Assembly (NCBI GenBank): GCA_937891465.1 | Contig: CALAHF010000203.1 | Span: 1-37,484, forward strand | DNA length: 37,484 nt | Source of the DNA: an uncultured Verrucomicrobiales bacterium | GTDB taxonomy: Bacteria > Verrucomicrobiota > Verrucomicrobiia > Verrucomicrobiales > DEV007 | Reading direction: 5' to 3' | Shown: piece by piece, positions 17,886 to 26,825 of the stretch | Layout: each line of letters begins with the position of its first letter | Numbering within the stretch: the first letter of the stretch is position 1 | Translations under genes and position numbers: made by a program | The notes under the pieces: generated by a model | What the model was told of the DNA's origin: nothing | The model's database searches: none | Seen by the model: only the letters and a program-made list of their open reading frames with translations

Positions 17886-20057
17886 TTATTTCACAAAATA
17901 AAATTCCTGAGTGTTCATCAGCGCAAAAACCACATCCTGATAAATCTCGTCTCCGCGCTTTTCTGCATCGGCTAAAATCATCGACGTTTCTTCTGCATCG
18001 GGTTTCCTACTCAGGACGCTGAGATAGATCATTTCGAGTTTCTCCTCCGGCGTCGCAGCTTTTTTAAGTTCTCTTGAGAGCAGCGATTGCGGATTGGCTA
18101 CCGTCTGAAAAATCGGACCGTTCAACATCGTCAGGGCTTGGGTAACGGACGCGGCACTTTCAGCATTCTCAATGGTTTCGCGATCGCTTTGCCCGAACTG
18201 CCGCAGAAAATGGCCGGGCCGCGCCGGCGAATCCATGTTTGCCGCTCTCAAATAATTGGAAGCCAAATTCTTGCGAAAGCTCAGGTAACTCCCACGCTCA
18301 CGCGGGTCAGTCATCCCCAGACCATCCATTTCTTTTTCGATAAACTCCTCTTCCTTTTTCGAAAGCTGCCGCATGACGTCTGGTTTCACCCGCCCGTTTT
18401 GATCGAGCTGATCCGGCTCGATTTTCATCGCAAAATCGCCCATTCCCTCCGGCGTCACGAATTCAATTCGCTTGGCCATTCCTTTTTTTAGCATCGGTGC
18501 GTAGACCTGCGAATAGACTTTGTTCGTGAGTTGTCGGCGGATCTGATTGGTTTTCTGAGCGAGCGACTTCACCTTTTCCTGATTTTTCGCTTTGCGAGCT
18601 TCGGCCTGCTCCTCCCGCAATTGCAAGAGTTGGCCTTGCAAATTTTTCTGCGCGTTTGCCACTACTTTGATGTCCTTCATCAATTCCGTTTTACTCTTTT
18701 TTTGAAGCGCCGAGTTCAACATATCAGCCCCGATGTTCCGCAAAATCAATTCCTGGTCGCGACGCCAATTTCCCAACTCAGGCTTTGGATTCACCATCGT
18801 CACGACCGAATCCCAAATTTGCTCCGCCGAAAGACGTCGCATCACCGGCCCTGTAAACGCATAGTCCGCAGGCACCAAAACCTCGGCCTTCGACGATTCC
18901 CGCTGATAAACCTCAGTGTTATACAGCACTCGCAGGAAGCCTTTCAAATCATACTTCTGACGCTTCATTTCGGCTTCGAGAAACTCCAAAAGCTCAGGAT
19001 TTGCTGCCCTGGTTGAGTCGATAAACTCGTCAACTGGCTCGACCAGTCCCAGACCCATCGCTTTTTTCCACATTCGGTTGGCAATCACTTTCGTGAAACG
19101 CGGATTCTCCGACGATGTCATCCAGTCGGCGTAGCTGAACAATTTCTGCCCCGGGCTTTTAATCTCAGGACTCTTCCCGAACATTACCTGCTCTGCAATT
19201 TTCTCCTTCGGCTTCGCGTCGGCATACCGATAGTCATGCGGGAGTTGGGGCATCTTTTCAGGCTGAAATTCCACCACCGGAGTATTGCGAATCGGGCGAC
19301 GAATTTCCTGCAAGGCGCGCTGCATGTTCCGTTTGTCATCACCATCCATCTCTTTGTTAGAATTCATCGCACGCTGAATTTCCTGAAACATCTTGCCGCC
19401 CTGACGATTCTGAACATTCACCCCGTAGCTGAAAGCCGCCATGTGATAAAAATCCATCTGCGTCCATTTGTCGAAAGGATGATTGTGGCACTGCGCGCAC
19501 TCCAGCCGGGTTCCGAGAAAAATGCGGACCGTATTCGCCATATTATCCAACGGCATTCCACGGTCCCTATAATAATAGCCAATCGCCCCATTGGCATACG
19601 TCTCGCCTTCCGCTGTAATTAATTCACGGACAAATTGATCGTAGGGCTTGTTCTTGCGGAGCGAGTCTTTCACGAATCCAACATAGGCAGGGACGACATT
19701 TTGCCCCCCACCCTGCTGCGAATGAATCCGTAAAATATCCGCCCAGAAATTAAACATGTGATTCGTGTATCCTTCAGAATCGAGCAGCTCGTTGATTAAA
19801 TCAGCTCGCTTCGATTTCGAATCATTTCCCAAGAAAGTTTCGATCTCTGCCGCTGTCGGAATCCGCCCAACTGCATCCAAATAAATCCGACGAACAAATA
19901 CATCATCATCAACAATGCTGCCCGGAGTCACCCCGGATTTTTCCCACGATTTTTCGAGAATGCCATCGATCGCTGCCGACGCCTGAGGCTGACCGGCGGA
20001 AGCGGATAAAGAAATTAAAACTGAGGTCGAAAATAGGAAAGACAGCAAATTTTTCAT
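17886..20057 (-). CDS. DUF1549 and DUF1553 domain protein
   Basis: A 723-residue exported protein with a Sec signal ([21 protein letters not shown]). I use ATG 20055-20057; a TTG directly before it would add one residue. The N-terminal DUF1549 half has [24 protein letters not shown] and [26 protein letters not shown]-like text (CxxCH near residue 190), so covalent heme binding is possible. The C-terminal DUF1553 half has [25 protein letters not shown] and ends with [13 protein letters not shown]. A charged coiled-coil insert rich in K, Q and E lies between about 460 and 540. It is the first gene of the pair with the DUF1501 protein. Function is unknown; the family is typical of PVC bacteria. 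Confidence 0.9.
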   Translation of the reverse strand: [723 protein letters not shown]

Positions 20058-20234
20058 CAAAGATCAAAAATGAGACTCCATCATTATGGCGGCTTTTAGA
20101 AAAGTCACAAGGCTCTGATACAGCGTGATAGAGCGAGCCCGTTGGGGCTAACACGACTTTCCTGTTCAGGAGGAATAGTGACACAGAAAAGTCTGTAAAA
20201 CTCATCGAATCTGATCCATCTTTTACCTAGAAAT

Positions 20235-21248
20235 ATGGCACTGCTCGAAGTTCGAAATCTGAAAACTTATTTTCACACCCGCGAGGGCATTGTCCGCGCC
20301 GTCGATGACGTTTCGTTCGATGTGGAACGTGGGCAAACCGTCGGGATCGTCGGCGAATCAGGCTCAGGGAAATCAGTCACCTGCTATTCGTTGATGCGCC
20401 TGATCCCTGAACCTCCGGGGAAAATCGAAGGCGGCACAGCCATGTTTGACGGCATGGATTTGCTGAAACTCACGCCAAAGGAAATCCAAAAAGTGCGCGG
20501 CGATCGCATCACTATGATTTTTCAGGAGCCGATGACATCGCTCAATCCCTACCTGAAAATTTCTACGCAACTCATCGAGCCACTCCAAATTCACCGAGGA
20601 ATGGGCAAAAGTGAGGCTCTTGAAAAAGCGATCGCCGAACTCGACGCCGTAGGCATTCCCGATGCCAAAAACCGAATTCACAGCTATGCCCACGAATTTT
20701 CCGGCGGAATGCGGCAGCGTGTCATGATCGCCATGGCGTTGATCACCCGCCCCGAAATTCTCATCGCTGACGAACCTACGACGGCGCTCGACGTCACCAT
20801 TCAAAAACAAGTTCTCGATCTCATCCGCACTCGGCAGGATGATCTCGGCACCGCGATCATTTTCATCACCCACGATCTCACCGTCGTCTCGGAGGTCTGC
20901 GATTACGTGAACGTCATGTATGCTGGCAGATTCGTCGAGCGCGCCCCCGTTAAAGCCATCTTCACCGAGCCAAAGCACGCCTACACCCGCGCGCTTCAGA
21001 AATCGATTCCCGCCATTCAGGAAAAAGGAAAAGACCTTTACACCATCCCAGGATTGCCGCCCCTCTTGAGCCAGGAAATCCCCGGCTGCGCATTCGGCCC
21101 CCGCTGCGAAACGGCCACCAAGGATCAGTGCCTGACAGATAAACGGCCCATCCTCGTCGAAAAAAATCCACAACACTGGGTTCAAGATTGCCCCGGCTGC
21201 CTCGGTAGTTTTCAAAAAAGTCGTCGCTTCAAAAATTCCAGCTTCTGA
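20235..21248 (+). CDS. Peptide/nickel ABC transporter ATP-binding protein, OppD/DppD type
   Basis: A 337-residue cytoplasmic ATPase that powers import of oligopeptides or similar solutes. Motifs in order: Walker A GESGSGKS (40-47), Q-loop [11 protein letters not shown], signature FSGGMRQR, Walker [13 protein letters not shown] and H-loop ITHDLTVV. The C-terminal oligo_HPY extension is present with its cysteine cluster ([16 protein letters not shown] and DCPGC). It is followed 27 bp later by the second ATPase. No substrate-binding protein or permease gene is in the window; those would need to be encoded elsewhere. The upstream 174-bp divergent spacer has a small hairpin (AGCCC-GTTG-GGGCT near 20136) but no clear promoter. 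Confidence 0.9.
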   Translation: MALLEVRNLKTYFHTREGIVRAVDDVSFDVERGQTVGIVGESGSGKSVTCYSLMRLIPEPPGKIEGGTAMFDGMDLLKLTPKEIQKVRGDRITMIFQEPMTSLNPYLKISTQLIEPLQIHRGMGKSEALEKAIAELDAVGIPDAKNRIHSYAHEFSGGMRQRVMIAMALITRPEILIADEPTTALDVTIQKQVLDLIRTRQDDLGTAIIFITHDLTVVSEVCDYVNVMYAGRFVERAPVKAIFTEPKHAYTRALQKSIPAIQEKGKDLYTIPGLPPLLSQEIPGCAFGPRCETATKDQCLTDKRPILVEKNPQHWVQDCPGCLGSFQKSRRFKNSSF

Positions 21249-21275
21249 CTCCCAGCTTCCAACTCCTTCTCCCCA

Positions 21276-22070
21276 ATGACCTACCTCGAACTCGACAACC
21301 TCACCAAACACTTCGAAATCAGCGACGGCCTGTTTGGAAAAAAACGTGTCGTCAAAGCTGTTGATGGCGTTTCACTTTCCATCGAAAAGGGTGAAATCCT
21401 CGGCCTCGTCGGCGAATCCGGCTGCGGAAAATCCACGCTATCGCGGCTCATCATGCAACTGCTGCCGCCGACGAGTGGCTCTGTCGTGCTTGAAGACGAA
21501 TGGCTCGCCAATCTTCCTCCCGCGTTGATTCGAGAGCGTCGCCCCGATTTTCAGATGATTTTTCAAGATCCCAACGCGTCGCTCAATCCCCGGATGACCG
21601 TTTACAGCACGTTGGTAGAATCCATTTCGGCACGTCACCCCCGCGTTTCCGATAATGCTGCTGACGCTCAGGAAGCTGTTTCCGAATTGATGCGCACCGT
21701 CGGTCTCGATCCGCGTTACATGCGGAAATACCCCCACGAATTTTCCGGCGGCCAGCGCCAACGTATTGCCATCGCCCGTGCCCTCGGGACCGAGCCTAAA
21801 CTCGTCATCGCTGACGAACCCGTTTCCGCGCTCGATGTTTCCATTCAATCCCAAATTCTCAATTTGCTGCGAAAGCTCAGTCGAGAACTCGAATTGACGA
21901 TGATTTTCATCTCCCACGATCTTTCTGTCGTCCGCTACATCGCCGATCGCATAGCCGTGATGGACGAAGGAAAAATTGTCGAAGTCGGAGAAGCCAACGC
22001 CGTTTTCAACAACCCACAGCACGAATACACCCAGACGTTGTTGAAGGCGATCCCTCAGATTCGTGTGTAG
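21276..22070 (+). CDS. Peptide ABC transporter ATP-binding protein, OppF/DppF type, short form
   Basis: A 264-residue ATPase paralogous to the preceding gene. Walker [10 protein letters not shown]-loop [11 protein letters not shown], signature FSGGQRQR, Walker [12 protein letters not shown] and H-loop ISHDLSVV are all intact. It ends at [15 protein letters not shown] and so lacks the C-terminal oligo_HPY domain that full-length OppF usually has. The two ATPases would form the nucleotide-binding heterodimer of an Opp-like transporter. The next gene starts 3 bp after the stop, suggesting cotranscription. Confidence 0.9.
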   Translation: MTYLELDNLTKHFEISDGLFGKKRVVKAVDGVSLSIEKGEILGLVGESGCGKSTLSRLIMQLLPPTSGSVVLEDEWLANLPPALIRERRPDFQMIFQDPNASLNPRMTVYSTLVESISARHPRVSDNAADAQEAVSELMRTVGLDPRYMRKYPHEFSGGQRQRIAIARALGTEPKLVIADEPVSALDVSIQSQILNLLRKLSRELELTMIFISHDLSVVRYIADRIAVMDEGKIVEVGEANAVFNNPQHEYTQTLLKAIPQIRV

Positions 22071-22073
22071 AAA

Positions 22074-22898
22074 ATGAGCGCGCCGTCAGAAAGCGACGAC
22101 TTGGAAACTGCTTCAAAATTGGAGCGCATTCTTTCTGGGCGACGCATCTTCTTTCGTTTACTCAAAGGAATGGCCATCGGCATTCCAGTTGTCTTAGTTC
22201 TAAGCGTCATCGCTTTTTACGCATACGAAAATCACATCGGCGAAAAAGCGTGGCTCGAAACGAAGGCGAAATACGAGCAACAAGGACTCAGTTTTGATCT
22301 CGCTGACTTCGCCCCCGAAATGCCTTTAGAAGAGGAAAATTTTGCGAGGTGTAAAGTCATTCGATCACTGACTGATTTCACAAAAAGTAGCGGAGACCAT
22401 GTTTTGTATGACGATCCTGCAACACGAGATTCCTTTCTCAAAATGAAGGCTCCGAAACTCTGCGGCAAACGACCTGGAGGAAATTTCGAATACGGCCAAC
22501 CCATTGACTTAAATGTTTGGTCCGTGGCGTTCAGAGAAAGCGAGAATTGGAATTCGAATGATCCCTTTCAAACGTGGAATTTCGAAAAAATTCGGAAAGT
22601 AACCAGCGCGTATGACTCGCAAATTCTGGCACTGGCTTCTGAGTCGAAAGACCGCTCGTTCAATCAACTTCGAGTCGAATTCGGAGATACTTATTTTAAC
22701 CACAAGGGGTCAACAATACCCGACATTGGCGACCTTCGTGACTTCTGTTATTTTCTAAAAATTAGAGCAAACATCGCCAATCGCGGCGGCGATTCTGAAC
22801 TCGCACTTAAGTGCGTTCAGCTGATGCTAAAAATCGCTGATACGGTTGATTCCTCGCCATACTTGATTCACAACCTGGTTGCAGTGACGGTCCGCTGA
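22074..22898 (+). pseudogene. Membrane-anchored unknown protein, 5' part of a gene split by an in-frame TGA
   Basis: The N-terminal 274 residues of a protein I do not recognise by name. A charged head is followed by one membrane segment (about residues 35-50, MAIGIPVVLVLSVIAFYAY) and a soluble region with alternating helices (DFAPEMPLEEENFARCKVIRSL and LRDFCYFLKIRANIANRGGDSE). The frame stops at TGA 22896-22898 after LVAVTVR, then continues open without another stop to 23720 in the same frame. A single C-to-T change in a CGA codon would explain the stop. Assembly error or stop readthrough are alternatives. It starts 3 bp after the ABC ATPase gene. Confidence 0.65.
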
Positions 22899-23720
22899 TC
22901 AGCCGTCTCTGTAGTTTGGGACGGGATTGAGGACCAAACGTGGACCTCCGAGCAACTCAAATTAATCCAAACCGACCTTTACGAACCGCTTTGCATTACT
23001 CCGATGACAAACGCGTTTCATACCGAAGCGATTATTTCATTTTCACGCGGAGTGAATGACTTCCCTGAAAATAAAGAAATGATGAAACAATTAGGTGGGG
23101 CACAAATCATGGATGGATCGCTGAATCTCGGAAATTCATGCGGTTTCTTTCCAACCGGATGGTGGAATCAAAACCGCGTCATCGCAGTGACCGATATTTT
23201 TGAGAGCATTGTGATTCCCGGAAAAAATAAAGACTTAAAAAAATTAGTAAATTGTCCGGATTTCTATCCAATCGACGCCCCATATTCCCATACTTTTTTC
23301 TACAAAATTCATGCGTCTGCTTTCGACGGAATCGTAGCCCGAAACTTAGAAATCCAAACCAAAATCAACCTCGCCATCACGGCCTGCGCAGTCGAACGGT
23401 TCCGACTCAAAAACAATCGGCTGCCCGATTCAATCGCCGAACTAAAGGCCGCCGATCTCGGCGTGATTCGCGATGATTTTTACAATCCTGCTGGCGGACC
23501 ACTTCAATATCGCAAAGACAGCGACAATGGCCGGTACCTTCTTTACAGCTTCGGCAGCCATCAAATCGACAATGGCGGCACATCAAATCCAAGAAGTTCC
23601 GACAGCCCATTTAGTAAAGTAGACAGAAAGACCAGCGACATCGTCTGGCGTTATTCGTCCCCAAAAACCCTGAAGCTGAAGGAACTCTTCGATTCAGGAA
23701 AATGGAAAGCTGCACCGTAA
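22899..23720 (+). pseudogene. 3' part of the same gene, pseudopilin-like C-terminal region
   Basis: Continues the frame of the preceding part directly after the TGA, beginning SAVSVVWDGIEDQTWTSEQL, which has no start codon of its own until ATG 23004. If expressed separately it would give 238 residues. The C-terminal region (NLAITACAVERFRLKNNRLPDSIAEL, then NPAGGPLQYR and RYLLYSFGSHQIDNGG) resembles text common in PVC proteins and in type II secretion pseudopilin C-termini. The whole read-through protein would be 548 residues with one membrane anchor. Function is unknown. Confidence 0.65.
22903..22924 (+). other. 7-bp hairpin just after the in-frame TGA
   Basis: CCGTCTC (22903-22909) pairs with GGGACGG (22918-22924, one G-U pair) around an 8-nt loop, beginning 4 nt after the TGA at 22896-22898. 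A hairpin here could be chance, or could affect stop readthrough. It does not show a clear bacterial SECIS loop. Confidence 0.3.
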
Positions 23721-23731
23721 AATTCTCCTTT

Positions 23732-23835
23732 CACGAACCAACCCTCTTGATTCGTCGAACTTACCCTGTTGGGTCGAAACGGCTTTTCGAACGTACCCTA
23801 TTGAGCCAACTAATAGACCCTGTTCGATCGAAATC
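23732..23835. repeat. Intergenic repeat, copy 4: four direct tandem units
   Basis: Four ACCCT-starting units on the same strand begin at 23741, 23763, 23795 and 23817, spaced 22, 32 and 22 bp. Most read CGAAC, two bases, then ACCCTNTTG, and two end in TCGAAA. They fill the spacer between the interrupted gene and the coiled-coil gene and belong to the same family as the 33-bp palindromes. Confidence 0.7.
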
Positions 23836-23920
23836 TCGGGCTAATTTGAGACACTGAAAGACACGCCGATTTCGCAACGTATTGGTGGAAATCCAATTAT
23901 TTAAGAATACTTTACAAATT

Positions 23921-24838
23921 ATGAGCAACCAAGTCGATACCGAAGACTACATCGAGGAATACGTGAAGGGCACCCACAAGAAACGGGGAGCGACCGTCAC
24001 GATCGTTCTTCTCATATTATTGCTCCTGGGCGCCGGCGGGGCGGCCTATGTTTTTGGGAAGCGCTGGAGTGAAGGCGAATCCAAAATTCTTCAAGCCGAG
24101 CGTGAACTAAAAACACTGGGCAACCAAATCGTTCAGCTTGAAACGGCAAAATCGGAGCTTTCGTCGCAGCTTAGCGATAAACAAGCCGAGCTTGAGCGAA
24201 TCCGTGACGAATGGAAAACTCAAGTCGCATCCCTGGAAACGAAGCACCGCGAGCAAATCCAGCAGACCTACGCGCAGATGGATGAAATCGTTTACGACAG
24301 CCGGAAAACGCTGGAATACGTCGGCACGATTGAGGATAAACTAAAAACTGGCAAGGCCCTCGACGAGAGGGAATCACAGCAGATTCAGAGCGTGGTTGCA
24401 GGTATCAGTTTTCTTCATCGGCAGTATGAAAAGCCAATTCACGAATTCCGTGAACTGGAGCGGTTCCTCGCCGAACAACTTGCGGTTCCCGCGTCGATTC
24501 CCCCGAAAGAACGCTACGGGCTGATGAAGCGAATGTTTAAAAACGAGGAGTTCAAGGCTGAGGAGGCTTCGTTTTATCGTGAAGAAGGCCAGCGGGCTGC
24601 TTTCGACAAAGCTCGGACAAAGGTGAGCGAAGCCTACTCTCGGGCCCAGTCTCAGATGAAGGCGTTGAAGCTCGATTCCAATAAATTCCTCAACGATCTC
24701 GACAACATCGTGGCTAGTAATAACGCCAGCGTCGATGAGGTGAATGACTTTTTCGCGAAGTCGAAAGAGATCTTGAAGATTCATGACAAGATCATGAACC
24801 TTGAGCCTGAGTCAGGTCTCAAGTCAGTTCGTCCGTAA
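23921..24838 (+). CDS. Single-pass membrane protein with a long coiled coil, unknown function
   Basis: A 305-residue protein from ATG 23921; a TTG at 23882 would add 13 residues and is less likely. An acidic head (TEDYIEEYVKG) is followed by a basic KKRG and one membrane segment (24-45, ATVTIVLLILLLLGAGGAAY), then a coiled coil (about 55-120, heptad-rich with Q, E, K and L) and further helices to the end. No enzyme motif is visible. It is the first gene of a same-strand group with the 249-residue orphan protein (22-bp gap) and the MoxR-like ATPase. It may be the membrane anchor of that group, which is inference from position only. Confidence 0.65.
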   Translation: MSNQVDTEDYIEEYVKGTHKKRGATVTIVLLILLLLGAGGAAYVFGKRWSEGESKILQAERELKTLGNQIVQLETAKSELSSQLSDKQAELERIRDEWKTQVASLETKHREQIQQTYAQMDEIVYDSRKTLEYVGTIEDKLKTGKALDERESQQIQSVVAGISFLHRQYEKPIHEFRELERFLAEQLAVPASIPPKERYGLMKRMFKNEEFKAEEASFYREEGQRAAFDKARTKVSEAYSRAQSQMKALKLDSNKFLNDLDNIVASNNASVDEVNDFFAKSKEILKIHDKIMNLEPESGLKSVRP

Positions 24839-24860
24839 TTTTAATTTCAGAAAACGGGAA

Positions 24861-25610
24861 ATGTTGCCGGCACCTTCAATCCGGAAATTCCTTAGGGAAA
24901 CGATCATTGGAAAAAATCCGGTCTGTTTCCAAAAACCGTTTGAGCAAATGGACTGGCTCCGGCCAGTCCAAAAACGGCTGGACGAGATTCAGCGGGTTGA
25001 GTGCAAGTTCCACACGATTCACCGCCTCAAATTGAGCGAGCAAATTGCCCAGCTCGACATCGCGATTAATGAATCGGACGCCACCAAACGCTGGGGCCGT
25101 GCGGAGAGATTCAAACTGTATTTTTCAAATGAAGACATCGCCGTCGACACTCTTTTCATTACGAACGATAGCTATCATCGAAAGATTACCGATGCCGAAA
25201 GGTTCCCCGTCTCCAGTGCCGAAGAAATCGAGGCGCTGATTCAGAAAATTAAAGTCCGCCAAGAGCGCAATGTTCTCCGCGAGAAAAAGAGCGCCAAGAT
25301 TTCGACCCTGAAAGAAAGCGGCATGAAAGCTCGGCTTCGCGAGTTGGCCAACGAGATTGACTTCTCATTCGCAATTGGCCAAAACGCGCGAAACGTAAAT
25401 CTCAGCATTCGTGTGGCAGGAAAAAAAACGGGATTTCATTTCTCATTTCCCAAGGGAAAGTTCGACGCCATGATCGAACAAATTCCCGAACTGATCACCA
25501 ATTTTGAAACGATGGCAAATCTCGGAATCACTTTCCGAACCCACAATCGGAAGTGGCAACAAGGCGATTGGATTTTTCAGAATGCGGATGATGACGATGA
25601 CTACGAATAA
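24861..25610 (+). CDS. Orphan soluble protein with an acidic tail, in the MoxR cassette
   Basis: A 249-residue protein with no family I recognise. I start it at ATG 24861, preceded by CGGGAA; a TTG at 24801 would overlap the previous gene by 38 bp. No signal peptide or membrane segment is present. The middle (about 118-165) is a charged helix rich in K, R and E. A stretch of beta-like text follows (VNLSIRVAGKKTGFHFSFPKGKF broken at residue 200), and it ends in DDDDDYE. It sits between a coiled-coil membrane protein and a MoxR-like ATPase, with 71 bp to the ATPase start, so it may be a substrate or adaptor of the ATPase. Confidence 0.6.
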   Translation: MLPAPSIRKFLRETIIGKNPVCFQKPFEQMDWLRPVQKRLDEIQRVECKFHTIHRLKLSEQIAQLDIAINESDATKRWGRAERFKLYFSNEDIAVDTLFITNDSYHRKITDAERFPVSSAEEIEALIQKIKVRQERNVLREKKSAKISTLKESGMKARLRELANEIDFSFAIGQNARNVNLSIRVAGKKTGFHFSFPKGKFDAMIEQIPELITNFETMANLGITFRTHNRKWQQGDWIFQNADDDDDYE

Positions 25611-25681
25611 AATTGTGATCGATTTCGATTTCAAAACGTATGCATATTCTCTGAAAACCGTTTAACGATTCGACAAAGAAT

Positions 25682-26788
25682 ATGGCAGCTTCAAAAATTG
25701 ACGCTCGGGAGCTTACTGAACTCCTTGATGGCACACCCGCTTCTCAAAATGTGATGCTGGTCGGCCGCCACGGTATCGGAAAATCTCAAATCATCTCCTC
25801 GTATTTCGCCAAGCGGAAGATGATCGTAATCCCCTTCTTCCTCGGACAAATGAGTGATCCCGGCGACCTCATCGGGCTTTTCCACAAAGACGAGAAAACC
25901 GGCCGATCCATCTTCCTTCCTCCATTTTGGTGGCCGCAAAATGATGAACCGGTCGTTCTCTTTCTCGACGAATTGAACCGGGCGCGACCTGAAATTTTAC
26001 AGACGGTGATGGACTTGGTTCTCAACAAAAGTCTCGCTGGAAAAAAGCTTCCCGAAGGCAGCATCGTTATTTCAGCCGTGAACGAGGGTGACGAATACCA
26101 ACTCACCGAACTCGATCCAGCGTTGGTTTCGCGATTCAACATTTACGAATTTTCCCCCACGATTGAAGACTGGCTGGTGTGGGCGGCTGATGCGGATCTC
26201 GATTCGCGCGTCATCAGTTTCATTCAGGAAAATCCGCTCTTGCTCGATTCGGATCCTAAGATCGAATCGCAAAAATCTTCAGGCATGCCATTCGGAGGCG
26301 ATCTCACAAAAACTCCCGACCGCCGTGCTTGGGAAAAAGTCGCCCACCTTGTTTCGGATGTCGATTCCCTCACCGATATTCATACCAAGCTCATTGCAGG
26401 TATTGTTGGCATTCCAGCAGCCCTGCTCTTTTGCAAAACACTGCGGTCCACGCCGTCAATTTCCGCAGACGACCTTCTTTTCCGATTTGGGAAGATCAGA
26501 GCCGTGCTCACAAAACTGGGCGTTCCTGATTTCGCAAATCTCAATGAGCAAATCCTGTTGCGACTTCAATCTGGGAAAAAGATGACCGCAGCCGAAAAGA
26601 AAACGGCTTTGGGAAATTTCACAGAATATCTTGGACTGCTCAAATCCGATGGACACAGCGAAGCTATTGCCCATCTCGCAAATCAGCTTGAGAATCCACG
26701 ATTTGAAAAGGCCAACCAGACCCTGCTCGGAAATCTGAAGATCCTCAACATTCTCACTGAATTTATCGAGGCGATCACGATTGAGTAG
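25682..26788 (+). CDS. MoxR-like AAA+ ATPase
   Basis: A 368-residue AAA+ ATPase of the MoxR/dynein-related branch, which remodels proteins, often to insert metal or cofactor or to activate a VWA partner. Walker A is GRHGIGKS (28-35), Walker B is VVLFLDE (91-97; D96, E97) and the Asn in SAVNEG (N134) fits sensor 1. A candidate arginine finger is R151 in PALVSRFNIYEF. The C-terminal helical part (about 200-368) is unlike standard MoxR. The usual VWA-domain gene next to MoxR genes is missing here: the neighbours are two uncharacterised genes upstream and a heme-binding protein downstream. The partial palindrome TGAAAACCGTTT lies about 20 bp upstream. Confidence 0.85.
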   Translation: MAASKIDARELTELLDGTPASQNVMLVGRHGIGKSQIISSYFAKRKMIVIPFFLGQMSDPGDLIGLFHKDEKTGRSIFLPPFWWPQNDEPVVLFLDELNRARPEILQTVMDLVLNKSLAGKKLPEGSIVISAVNEGDEYQLTELDPALVSRFNIYEFSPTIEDWLVWAADADLDSRVISFIQENPLLLDSDPKIESQKSSGMPFGGDLTKTPDRRAWEKVAHLVSDVDSLTDIHTKLIAGIVGIPAALLFCKTLRSTPSISADDLLFRFGKIRAVLTKLGVPDFANLNEQILLRLQSGKKMTAAEKKTALGNFTEYLGLLKSDGHSEAIAHLANQLENPRFEKANQTLLGNLKILNILTEFIEAITIE

Positions 26789-26825
26789 CAGGTCCGCGAA
26801 ACGGGAATCACCACCCACGGAAACC

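Noticed and set aside
20373-21311. 312-codon open frame antisense to the OppD-type ATPase gene, and a similar 194-codon frame antisense to the OppF-type gene
   Set aside because: Both mirror strongly conserved ATPase genes and have no recognisable protein text, signal or start context.
22896-22924. Selenocysteine insertion site after the in-frame TGA
   Set aside because: A hairpin exists, but the loop does not show the bacterial SECIS pattern and the protein has no redox motif. A plain nonsense mutation is simpler.
23732-23835. CRISPR array
   Set aside because: Units are only about 22 bp with no unique spacers of constant length, and no cas gene is present.
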